Below are positions 1-9,939 of a stretch of 64,000 nt of DNA, in pieces. Where the stretch lies: contig CAJNDS010000501.1 of NCBI GenBank assembly GCA_905221605.1, forward strand, positions 60,030 through 124,029, written 5' to 3'. The stretch comes from Symbiodinium natans. Its lineage: Eukaryota > Sar > Dinophyceae > Suessiales > Symbiodiniaceae. Made by a program: the position numbers and the translations under genes. The notes beneath the pieces were generated by a model, which did no database searches, had not been told where the DNA came from, and saw only the letters and a list, made by a program, of their open reading frames with translations. The first letter of the stretch is position 1, and each line of letters begins with the position of its first letter.

Positions 1-3000
1 GCAGTCTGAAAGACCTTGATGCAGCCCACTTCACCTGGGACCTGCGGAGCACGGATGCCCCTCCACATCTCAGATCTTCATGTCATTACATGCCTCTCTG
101 TTGCCCTTGATGGTTCCCCATGTTCCAGCGAAACAAGCCTACCCCGACGTCACCGACACACCAGGCATCACCACGCACTCCTGCCTCGGCCCGCACCCAC
201 ACCGCTTGCCGGCCCCAAGCACGCAGAGGCGTCACGTCAAGGCCATCGACCTTCGGGTGAAGCGCACGAAGTCTGCACCCCCGTGTGCACGTGATAAAAG
301 GATCCGAACTCAGGACGCAGCCAGCTTGGAGACAGCGATGCTCGGCTCGGTAATTTCCGTCCATAACGATGCACCTATGTCGACAAAACAAGTCGCAGGA
401 CGTGCACATGCTTATCAAGTACTGATGGTCAAGACCTGAAAACCTCAACACTCAACACGCAGACTGCTTCATGTTGAAGCCTTGCGCCACGCCCAGAGCC
501 GCGCTCCCCCGGCCGAAAAGCTCCTTTCGACCGGCTGGGCGCCGACCGTATACACGCCAGCCATGAGCCTCCTGCAACTAGTTTTGGTGACTCGTCACAC
601 GCCACACTACATCCTGGACAGTGTCAGACAGGTCCTCGACCAAAGAAGTGCAGGTTGCTGAGGTCAAACACTCCCTCCGACCATCAGCATCGAGGAGGGA
701 GAAAAAAGCATGCCTGCCGGTCAAGACCCCACTACATCCTGTCTCCACATGGGTCATGCAAGCCCTAACTATAAAAGATATCAGCATCCAGTTCCCGGCA
801 TCACGGCCCGCGCCAATCCCAAGTGCTGATTACAGACAGGTGGCCCCGCATCCATCGCCTTTCTCTGGCACTCGCCGCTGTCGGCCACACCGACCTCCGA
901 ACAACCCGAAAAAAGCGCTGACAAACAACCGTAAACAACCCAAAACCCCCGATTCTTCGAGGGCCCATCCTTGGCTGCCATGTCGAGGACGCCGCAGCGG
1001 GTGTTGCTCTTCGACGCGACTGGCCAAGGGCCATCCTCAGGGCATTTCGGGGCCTTTCGGGGCCATCGGCAGCACATCGGACAAGGAGGCAGGAACCGAA
1101 ACCGCGACAGCCACCTCCCCTAGCAGCGTCCTCATCCTTCTTCGGGCGCATGCAACACTCGCAAGTGGAGGCCTCCGCAGGGACTGGCCAAGGTCGCGCA
1201 CAACAGTGCCTAGCGGGTCAGTGACCCCCTCTCACCGCAACAAAGACCCACGCCTAAGACCCCAGGGGAAGACCAAAAACGGGCGGGTGTTTTGATGAGC
1301 CAGGGTGGTATTCTAAGGGTCCCTTCTCGGGTTCCCTCAACCTCTGCGTGCCTCACCGCAGGCCGCAGCAGATGTACCTGCACCGGTGTTGAAGATGTAC
1401 CTTGGCTGTCCGAAGGATTGCAGTCGGGCGATGAGACGCGATCTGAGCGTTGGAGCAACTTAGTAACTTTGATCATGCCGCATCATGCCATCCTACCCCA
1501 GAATCGTCGAAGTTGCTCGAAGCCATCGCCCAAGTCATTTCCGCTGCGACACCTCTCGACATGGGACTAAGAACACTGACAGAAGCTAGGTCAAATTCCG
1601 AGTGGAAACATATAGATATATATATATATACATATTTATTTATTTAGTTATTTATCTATTTTATGCATATGTATATATATGTATATATATCAAGAGAGAG
1701 AGAGAGATATTATATATATATATATATATATACATATAAATGTAGATATATATATATATATATACATATTCCATCAGTTGCACTGCCTTTCTACGGCAGA
1801 AAAAGAATTCAGGCCTGGCTTCCATGGGACCCTTCTTGACTGGCAACCTCGTGCATCTCTGGACTGCTCTTCGAGTTTGGGGCTCGTGCATCTCAAGACT
1901 GTTGCGAGAGCAGGGGGGCTGGCCCGGGCTGGCAACCTGGAAAGCATCTTGCCATGGGTTCCCTTTGTGAGCCCCTTTCTCATGGCCAACCTTCATTGTT
2001 GAAGCGTTAAACGGCTACAGTCAACCCTCAAGCCTCACCCACCCTGGAGCCCGCTACCGATCTCAAGGCCCAGCAGCAGCGCCATCTTTGCACAGTTCAC
2101 CTCGTGCGCCGTGGCCGTCTGAAGGGGCTTGAGCTTCCTCAGCTTAAACCGGAAAGGACGTCTCAAGAGGCCTTCAAGCACATTCAGCCAAGATGCTTGT
2201 ACATGGCAAAGCCAGGTGCCCCTGTGAGCTTGCGGCTTCTGGGGCATTGGGATTTGAGAACTTCCTTTGTGCGGGGATCCCTTCCAGCGCATCTTCCCCT
2301 CTTTTGGGAGAAAGGTGCTGAGTTAAGGATGTGCCTTCTTGTTTGGGAGCCTAAGTCTTGCTTTGCTTCTGAGACCACGTGAAGGAACCTCGAGCCGGGT
2401 AACTTGCACGAACTGGTGTGAATCGAGTAGCGACTTGCCCCCCATCATGCCTCCCATCTTGTTCTCGCAATCACCGAAGGCAGTGAAGAACTCGCATCCT
2501 CCGCACACCGCAGCATGAGCTAAGGAAGCACCTGCAAAGACTGCGTCGGGTTCGAAAAAAACCCTGAAGCGCGGCTCTAACGTGGGTCTAACTTCCCCGA
2601 TGCACGGCTCCTGCATCCCTGCGCTTAATAAAGTGTGCTACTTTGCCTCATGTGCGATGCTTCCCTTTTGAGCTGAAGGCAAGGGCCATTGCCTGCTGAC
2701 GGATCCAAAATGCAGACCGAGCTTCTGCCATCCTTTGCTCGATACCCAAAAAAAGTGCAGCTCCTCTCGCCGGATTGATTTCAAAAGCATGCCCCATTCC
2801 AGGTTCAACTCCTCTTGTGGACATACCGCAACCTTTACGCTGGGAGGTCAACAAGCCCTTTTGGAGGAGATCATGTGGATGCAGTCTTCAACACATCGTC
2901 TTGCATGAATGCGATTCGAGATCTCCTCTCGGCGGTGCAGAGGTCCTGGCAACGAATGCACGGATCCTTGCTTCCTAAGCCCACTGCAAGGATTTCACCC

Positions 3001-6000
3001 CGAGGCAAGTTGTGTGGACAGTCCTCCCTTCCAGCCCCGTGCGTGCAAACCCCACAAGTGCAAAATAGCGCTGGAGTCCAGACTTCAAACCCACAAGAAA
3101 ACGACGGGGTGGGGCAAGACAACGCGAGCTTGCTCATTGAATTCACACACAAACAAAGTGTTCTACACAAGCCCAACGGCTCTAGCTTGGATCGCGCCTT
3201 GCAGGCATCCAGGCTGTTGTACAAACCTGCCGGGAGACGAAAGCACTGATTTTTCATGCTGGCGGTACCTTCGGGCATTCGACCCGCAACCCCAAGCTCT
3301 TCCGAGAAGATCATGAAGCTCAGGGTACACAATCCACCTCTACTCTCTTTGATACAGAAAAGATCAGAAAGGTAAAGGGTGGTTTGATCACCATCTGATT
3401 GGACAAGAATACAGGTGTCATTGATACAGGCACGCATCTGCAAGGTACAAGGTATTTGAAGCCTCAGCAACTTGGGCATCTTTCAGCTTTTTTGGCACCA
3501 AAGCGCGAGACCAGAGGTGACGAGAAAAACGGTGCAAGACAGAGAGAAAGAGAGGAGAGGCTTGAGTACGGGAGTGAGTTCTCGGGAGGGCTTAGGGACA
3601 TGCGGTCAGGCAATTTCCACTCGAACTTTCTCGGAGCCAGGCAAACCGCACCATGGAAACACTGACACGTTAGCAAGAATGCAGACTGTTCTGCTTGTGA
3701 CAATCATACCCTGGTGCCCAAGACACACATGCGCGCACATCGCGCACTCGCTCATGCACGCACCCAGACTCACATGCAGGCACGCTTGAGAGGCACCATT
3801 GGGCGTTCCCATGCGCTGCCTCCTCTGGCAGCGCTGCGGCCTCCCAGATACCACTGGCCATCCACCCCCGCTCGACAAATCATGTCTTTGGAGATCTCCT
3901 TGTCAGGGTATGTGATTCGGAAATACCAAAACTTTAAGCTTCAGGACCTGTGTAGGCTCCACTTTCTGGCAATTCCATACAACAGTTGGGCTCATTTCAT
4001 AAGCACACTGGCGGCCATGAACACACCTCACGACACCGGCGATGACAGGCGGGATTTACGAAAAGGATTCCCTTCTAATAACCCCTAATTTGGCAAAAAA
4101 AAACACTTCGGAAGGGTGGAAGGGTCCTTGTACTCATAGCTCTCCAGGCCGTCCTTCTCGCAGTATCGCATCCGAGGTGAGTGGAGGCTCGGTTGCCCTA
4201 GACATCCATGCACCTTAAACGCCTCTTATAAATCTCCTCTGACCCCAGACCCTAAGTCAGTCTTGCCCCAACAAGTCCGTGAAAGGACAACGCAAACTTC
4301 CCCCTGTTGGAAACCCCTTGCCACGTAGACAAAGCACACAAAACCCGGCCTAAACAGGGCTGCAGCTGTTGCTTTTGCGCCCCGGAGTGCCCTTCGAAAC
4401 CACACAAGACGAGCCAGGGGCCTCGTACGTGCTAACTGAGATGGATCGCGAATTCACCTGGCTCAGCTTTCGATGGACTGGTGACGTGGGAACTCACAAA
4501 GGTCATACAGAAAACGCCCCAGATGAATGAAGCCAAAACCTCGAAGCCCGTTTCTCGTGTTTGCAAATGACGTTAGGGACGTGCAAAATCATAAGCGCAC
4601 AAGCCAGCTCTGCATGCACCTCTTCGCTAGGACTCACGCGGGAGTCAGTGTGACCAGCAGCTATGTGAGAAAACTCGCAGCCGCCAATATCTTAGGGTAG
4701 TTACATGGTTGAAAACCCAAGGGCCCATACTTCAGAAACCTTGAAAGAAGGTAAGGGACACCACTAAGGGACCATTTATACACCCGTAGACAATAGGAAG
4801 GAACCGAAGCTGCATCCAGCACCAAGTCCATGAGCAAGAGCTGCGTTGCAAAGGTGCGGAGTATGAGCAGACCCACACGCTTGACACGAGAACCTGACTC
4901 TACCAGACAAAGCCCAGCTGCGGTGATCTGATTTCGGCACATGCGATCAGAAAAGAACCTCAGCGCAGTCCAAGCAAAGCTATTCTTACTCGAGTGGACC
5001 TGGCAGTGATTTTCCTGATGCGACTGGTGCGGCCGTGCTGCTGGATTTCGCCAATATCCCAGCAACTGCTGTAACCCACATCACCACTCCTGCCACAGGG
5101 TTCGCAGTGCTTTAGTCAGTCTTCCTTCCTCCTTTGCATTGGCTTGAAAAAGAACTGTTCCTCCAGCGGGATGCGAGATCCAACTGGAAAGATGCGAAGA
5201 CAATCAATCTTTGAGCTACTGCAATGTCAATACACCCAAAAAAGCGGGCATCGCGTCGCCGATGGATTCAGTCTTCGATGCTCAGTCACTTAGAAGCAGC
5301 ATGAAGCGGCGCCACGGCAATGCTGCTTTGCTTTCCAGGCTGGCACTTCAGTTCTACGCTTCACTTACAAGGCATCCAAACCTCACTTCGTTTTGACTTC
5401 TTGGCGTGTCAGCTGAGGACGTGCTGGGCCTAATCACCTCGAATGCCAAGCTCCTACGCTTTTCACGCTTTCGCCCTTCCATGAGCCGACCTTGTAGAGG
5501 CTGCCACAAGCGCGTACTCGAACGACCTTCCGCCTGCCGAAGTCTTGAATTCCCGAGCGAGGTTTCATGGGCCCTCCCCTGCCCCAAAGAAAAAACACCT
5601 TTGTTCGTCCCTCTGCACGCGCCTGAAGAATACTCGTTCATGGCACAATCTCAGGCGCTCAGGCACTCTCCAGCCTTGGCCCTTTGCGGTCGTTGTCGCC
5701 GCGACCGATGCAGAAGTGGCAGACCCCACTGCAACCAGCGATGCAGGGCAGTCGCAGTTGCCCCACCTGCTGTGGAAATGCACGTATGCTGCTGCCACCA
5801 TAAACCAAACACCAGACTCGCCAGAAGCTGCGTCAAGGCCACGTATCAGCTCCACCCACGGTAAAGCACCATGGCCGATCGTGGCCCTCTTTGGTACAGC
5901 TCTCATAGGTTTTGCCATTGAACCTCAGACGCTCACGAAATCTCATCAGATGGTGTAGAAGAGAGATTGCACAGATCTTATCGAGAGACAAGCGGCTCGA

Positions 6001-6480
6001 ATGGAAACTTGCAGGCAGCCCCGCCCCCTGTGCCACCGCAGGTGGACGTCACAACCTGAAACACTTGGCAACAAAGGGCAAACCCTTGTTGAGCTGAGCT
6101 TCTGCGCGTCGTTAAGGGCTGCGAGGAGGCCTTGCATGCTAAACCTTCAGCTTTTCAGGGACCCGGGGGGCTCCTCAGGTCCTCGAATCACCGCAAAAGA
6201 GCCGGCGAGGAGCCGCCTTTGCTCGCGGCAGGACATCTGACTGGTTCCCGTCTCCTTGGTAAATCAGGGCAAAAGTTGCTGTCTCGCATGAGTGGACGGA
6301 CTCATTTGAGATCAGCGGCTGGGAAGAACCGGCTTTGGCATGCAGACATCCGTCAAGCCAACCTAGCACGACGTGTACAAGGACCCAAGACACCAGAAAG
6401 CGACGCTGGATCGAAGCCACACCTTCCCCCCGACTTTCCGCACGTGTGCAACCCTGGTTTGCAGAAAGTGTACTTGGCGA
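1..6480. other. No resolvable gene; intron/intergenic-like sequence
   Basis: I see no reading frame here with convincing protein character. The longest open frames (for example 2871-3479 and 4661-5065, both minus) have unremarkable composition, no recognisable motif and no supporting splice sites. The stretch lies 3' of the minus-strand exon blocks that start near 6700, so it may hold further introns, a 3' end or intergenic DNA. The only other feature is the AT/GA microsatellite near 1.6-1.8 kb. Confidence 0.5.
1612..1776. repeat. TA/GA compound microsatellite
   Basis: Runs of (TA)n are broken by TTTA-type repeats and a short (GA)n stretch near 1690-1707. The strand-symmetric TA blocks can fold into hairpins. 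The short open frames through it translate as Y/I repeats and are artefacts. Confidence 0.9.
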
Positions 6481-6704
6481 GCTTAGAACGAGGACGGGCC
6501 GAAAACGAAGTCAGGCATTCGTGTCCTCATGTTTCTGTGCATGGACATGACTGCCCTATGACGTCGCCATCCCTGACACAACCATACACAACCCACACAA
6601 TGAGGAACAAGGAAGAGTAGTCTGGAACACAAGCGCCAGAGGCGAGCTCTGGATAAACATGTCCTGCAAATCTCTTCTGCCACTCTTAAGGGAAAAATAT
6701 CGGC

Positions 6705-6800
6705 CTGCGTGACTCGGCCCTCGGGGTAGAGCCCAGCAATGGGCCCGACGAAGGGCCCAAGCAGCTGCTTGCCCGGCTGCAGGCGGAGGGAGAACTGCAC
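6705..6800 (-). CDS. Candidate internal exon, unidentified multi-exon gene
   Basis: Read on the minus strand, a good acceptor (cgtcctgcag) precedes 6800. The exon then reads VQFSLRLQPGKQLLG.. to ..LYPEGRVTQ with no stop, ending at ACGCAG followed by GC, a possible non-canonical GC donor of the sort dinoflagellates use. The composition, with regularly spaced G, P and hydrophobic residues, is protein-like. It lies about 70 nt beyond the next exon block and is probably the same gene. The product is not recognised. Confidence 0.4.
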
Positions 6801-6870
6801 CTGCAGGACGTCAGGGCGCAAAAGCCGCTACGTGAAGGGGCCCGCTAGTTATTGTGGAGAGGAAAGGGCC

Positions 6871-7013
6871 GATTCAGGCTGCTGACCTTCTCCTCGAGGT
6901 TCACGACCACATCCTTCTTCCCTTCCCACCACTTGATGTCTTTCACCCGCGCACCACTGGCCATAAAGTTGCCCACCACGTACAACGGGTACCTCACTGG
7001 AATAGTGACAGCT
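6871..7013 (-). CDS. Candidate internal exon, unidentified multi-exon gene
   Basis: The minus strand reads AVAVTIPVRYPLYVVGNFM.. and then ..VKDIKWWEGKKDVVV.. ..NLEEKVSSLNRP. This alternating hydrophobic/charged pattern is typical of beta-sheet protein and differs clearly from the other two frames. The 5' edge is uncertain: acceptors at 6997/6998 (attccag) and about 7013-7015 (gagag) are both possible. The exon sits between the LamG-like block at 7068-7152 and the block at 6705-6800. No family assigned. Confidence 0.4.
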
Positions 7014-7067
7014 ACTGCTCTCCACAATTCCCGCATTGACTGTGTCCACAAGTCCAATGGCTCCCAG

Positions 7068-7152
7068 GCCTTGGCTTCTTGTCGCTGACATGTTTCAGTT
7101 CGCCGTTCACCCAGTATTCCATCTTGCCCGCGGGGTTCACGGCCAAGGCCAC
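7068..7152 (-). CDS. Candidate exon with LamG/concanavalin A-like strand motif
   Basis: An acceptor (gctacttag) at 7153-7154 opens a frame reading VALAVNPAGKMEYWVNGELK followed by HVSDKK. The pattern hydrophobic-hydrophobic-x-hydrophobic, N-P-A-G-K, then Y/W-V-N-G resembles the strand-turn-strand of LamG and other concanavalin A-like domains (hVal..dg..g.v.lYvNG). That resemblance is an inference from a short motif. Lectin-like or polysaccharide-binding extracellular proteins use this fold. The donor was not resolved. Confidence 0.4.
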
Positions 7153-7613
7153 CTAAGTAGCACTGAGTCAAGTGGAAAAATTTGAAGAATCGCCGGACAT
7201 TATTGCTACTGGTACAAGCAAAGGAACCGTGAAATTTCTGCCTCCCTGCCGAAAAGGCGCTGTATCACCGCTCCGCAACACACCAAACTGCCCGGCATTG
7301 CCGGCCAGCTGATTTGTCTCCAGAATGTACAGCCGTTGATCTTGCCGCGCCTGCTTGGGATGCTTGACAGAGTGGCAAGAAAGAGGGATATGATGCTAAC
7401 GTGACTTGTGCTTCCAACCATAGCCGCTAGCCGCGTGATCTCGCACATGCTTCTACTTTAGCTTTGTCTTAACACATTCAGCACACTGAGTTCAGGAATG
7501 TAAAGAATCTGCCGGCTCCCTATCAATGAGTGGCTGCATGACACTCCAACAGTGGCCGCTGATATCCGAAAGGCAGCCCACATGCGCCAACTCAGGCATG
7601 TAAAGACGCTCAC

Positions 7614-7714
7614 TCGGCCTGCACGACGCTGAAGTCCCAAGTCTTGAACCACTCTTCCTCGCAGTGAGTACAGTGATAGAGCTTGCACAGCACCAAAAAC
7701 TTGTGGCCGTTGAG
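7614..7714 (-). CDS. Candidate exon with Cys-rich motif
   Basis: The minus strand reads LNGHKFLVLCKLYHCTHC followed by EEEWFKTWDFSVVQA, then a GTGAGC donor at 7613. The frame is dense in aromatic and charged residues and has a C-x4-C-x2-C cluster, unlike the other frames. The acceptor side (CCGAG) lacks a pyrimidine tract, so the 5' edge may be wrong. Probably the same gene as the neighbouring minus-strand blocks. Confidence 0.45.
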
Positions 7715-7959
7715 CTCGGTTCGAGACAACATGAGGCAAGAAGGTTCAAGGTCGTTCAAGTTCTTTCAAGCTTTGACTTCAAGCCCCTACGAAGAGACCG
7801 AGTTTCTCAAAGTAAAGAACATACTGCACAACATTCAACCGGCCCTGCAAAGCGGCCAGGACTTACGTAAATGGTGACAACACATCTCAGTTTGCCCTAG
7901 TGCTTGCCTTCTCCTCATCAGGCCGGCTGCTCAGTCCCATCCTCAGCAGGGGCTTGCAC

Positions 7960-8044
7960 GAGAAACGAAGCGTTCAAAAAGGATGCAAAATGCGCCATCA
8001 TTCGGCTTGCCCCACAAGTTGGCCACATCGACATCATTGCAACC
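7960..8044 (-). CDS. Candidate exon, unidentified multi-exon gene
   Basis: After an acceptor (atctcgcag) the minus strand reads GCNDVDVANLWGKPNDGAF followed by CILFERFVS. The core P-N-D-G-A-F-C-I-L-F-E parallels P-G-D-G-G-L-C-V-L-F-N at 9060-9162, suggesting two copies of one repeated domain in the same protein. The 3' edge is not resolved. Confidence 0.4.
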
Positions 8045-8394
8045 CTGCGAGATGCTGAGCTAGTCCGGCAGGCAAGGGTAGCATTCTGGCCAGTAACAGA
8101 GCGAACAGCACATATCCTTCATGAGGGATGTCTAGACTCTAGACTCTGATGGCATCTCTTCTTGAGCCTGATTGTGATCTTCAAATGCAAGGTAAGGTCA
8201 ACGAGCGAGGTTGAAGGAATGTAAGTGCACCTCGCATCCAGGGCCTCAAGCAAAGCTACTGATCTCGAGAAGCTCTCGAAGGGACTCGAATGGCCCGCCG
8301 GCAAGAGGGAACGTACTGCTACCTCTTCCCATATTGGACCTGACTTACACTTCTCCCACTCCGGCTGACCGCAACCAGGTCACGCAAAGCCTGG

Positions 8395-8490
8395 AGGGCT
8401 CGCATCCTCCATGGGGCCGAGAGTGAAGGCAAAGCCGTGGTACCTTGGTCCATCCGGAGCATGGTATGGCGAGGTCACGGTGGGGTTGGG
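8395..8490 (-). CDS. Candidate exon, unidentified multi-exon gene
   Basis: The minus strand reads NPTVTSPYHAPDGPRYHG then FAFTLGPMEDASP without a stop; the other frames are poor. The 5' edge is unclear because the upstream sequence also reads open in another frame. No domain recognised. Confidence 0.35.
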
Positions 8491-8544
8491 CAGAAAAAGA
8501 GCGCACAATGTTCACAGGCCAACCCAAAACATGCTGCTGGAATC

Positions 8545-8633
8545 CAGGAGGCTTGCTGGCATTGTGAATGACCATGGTAGAGACGGCCTTGTTGGCCCAG
8601 GCACCTTGGAGTGAGAGCTCCGCCAGGAAGCAA
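8545..8633 (-). CDS. Candidate exon, unidentified multi-exon gene
   Basis: The minus strand reads CFLAELSLQGAWANKAV then STMVIHNASKPP. A possible acceptor (gacaag) at 8634-8635 gives the phase needed by the exon that ends at 8668, but the implied intron (8634-8667) is only 34 nt, so either edge may be wrong. Confidence 0.35.
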
Positions 8634-8667
8634 CTTGTCTTAAGAGTAAGGACGGCCTCCTGCCTAC

Positions 8668-8736
8668 AAGAAGTATTGCTTTCGATACATCTGGACATTT
8701 TCGGCATCTTGATGGTGCCAAACCGCATACAAGCAC
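8668..8736 (-). CDS. Candidate 69-nt exon, phase-matched to 8925-9004
   Basis: The acceptor is cctttccccacag (8737-8738) and the donor is GTAGGC. The exon reads CLYAVWHHQDAENVQMYRKQ then YF. Its first base completes the split codon left by exon 8925-9004 (phase 2 plus 1), which supports both junctions. Confidence 0.45.
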
Positions 8737-8924
8737 CTGTGGGGAAAGGCCAGACGGGCACCAGTCCAATGGCTGAACATCGAGGCTGCCAAGTTGGCTG
8801 CCTCTTTTGGCCCCGAGTCGTCACTGAGTCGGTAGTTTGTCTCAGCATCTTTCTTGGTTGTGGATTCCTTGAAGACCGGTGGCTCCAATTGGGGAAACCC
8901 ACTGAGACTTTTTGGATTGCTTAC

Positions 8925-9004
8925 CGTGCACCTCCTCGCTTGAAGCGAAGCTGACCAGGTGAGGATGCGAGGTTGTCCACTCGAAACTGCACAGCCAAAT
9001 CTTC
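8925..9004 (-). CDS. Candidate 80-nt exon with canonical GTAAGC donor
   Basis: Acceptor ctccctgccag and donor GTAAGC. It reads EDLAVQFRVDNLASSPGQLR then FKRGGAR. The start phase matches the end of exon 9060-9162 and the end phase matches exon 8668-8736. Three consecutive phase-consistent exons make a real gene or recent pseudogene more likely than chance. Confidence 0.5.
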
Positions 9005-9059
9005 CTGGCAGGGAGTACTGACAGCGTGCACATAGAGTCCCGCACATTGCAACTACAAC

Positions 9060-9162
9060 AAGGGTCCAGGCCTTCTGGCAGATGGATACGGCCCCAGCAG
9101 CCCCGGTGCCCGGGCCGTCATTAAACAGCACGCAGAGCCCGCCGTCCCCTGGAGCTTCAAAG
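9060..9162 (-). CDS. Candidate 103-nt exon, possible LamG-like strand
   Basis: Acceptor caagatcag and donor GTTGTA. It reads FEAPGDGGLCVLFNDGPG then TGAAGAVSICQKAWTL. The Gly/Asp-rich turns between hydrophobic strands suit a beta-sandwich domain. The intron to the next exon would be 55 nt (9005-9059). This is the most upstream block I can support before the AT-rich island at 9.5 kb. The product is not identified. Confidence 0.45.
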
Positions 9163-9494
9163 CTGATCTTGGACTAGTACACTGTTACAGCACCTCATCC
9201 TCATGGCAACTGGAAACATCACAACTTCGGAGAATCCCTACTGTATTGCTTTGGGCCAGCCTCGATCCTCTGCCCAACAGCCCTTTGGACGCGAGTTGCC
9301 TGGGCAGTAAAGGCCGGTCAGCAGCGCAGCTCATACGTCTGCAATCCCACTTTGCACGCCAAGCGCTAGGATATGCTAGCCTTCACGAGAACTTCCGCCC
9401 CAGCCCGTATTTTGAAGGGCCAGGTTCTTTGAATTCTAGTCCCTCTCTGGGTACCGCGAAAAGAAGAACCCAGGCTGGGTGTGGAATTGGGGCA

Positions 9495-9715
9495 TAGAAC
9501 TATATAATGAGGGAATTCTGATAAAGAAATGAATAATGAAAGATTTCAGGCAAAGAAATGAATAATGAGAGATTTCTGATAAAGAAATGAATAATGAGAG
9601 AATTCCGACAAAGAAATATATAATGATAGAATTCTGATAAAGAAATGAATAATGAAAGGCTTCTGACAAAGAAATGAATAATGAGATAATTCTGGCAAAG
9701 AAACCAATGGAATAA
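9495..9715. repeat. 29-bp AT-rich tandem repeat, about 7 copies
   Basis: The unit is of the form gaattctgataaagaaatga plus ataatgaaa, with point differences between copies. It marks the left edge of the AT-rich island. Confidence 0.85.
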
Positions 9716-9794
9716 TTGATAAGATAATATGATTTCCAAAATCAATAATATATTTTCGAAAATAAATTATTTTTGATAAAAAAACAAAATCCCT

Positions 9795-9925
9795 AAATAT
9801 TATCCTTGAGGCCCTAAATGCTTGAGACCCTAAATCCTTGAGGCGTTAAATCTTTGAGACCCTAAATTCTTGAGACCCTAAATCCTTGAGATCCTAAATC
9901 CTTGAGGCCCTAAATACTTGGAAAT
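9795..9925. repeat. 16-bp tandem repeat with CCCTAAAT core, about 8 copies
   Basis: The unit is gagaccctaaatccttg-like, period 16. Each copy holds CCCTAAA, the complement of the TTTAGGG telomere unit of plants and many algae, but at a 16-bp rather than 7-bp spacing. It may derive from an interstitial telomere tract or be coincidental. Confidence 0.8.
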
Positions 9926-9939
9926 CTTTATCATTTTTC

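Noticed and set aside
2871-3479. 202-codon minus-strand frame
   Set aside because: Cys/Leu/Ser-rich with no motif or splice context; overlaps comparable open frames on the plus strand.
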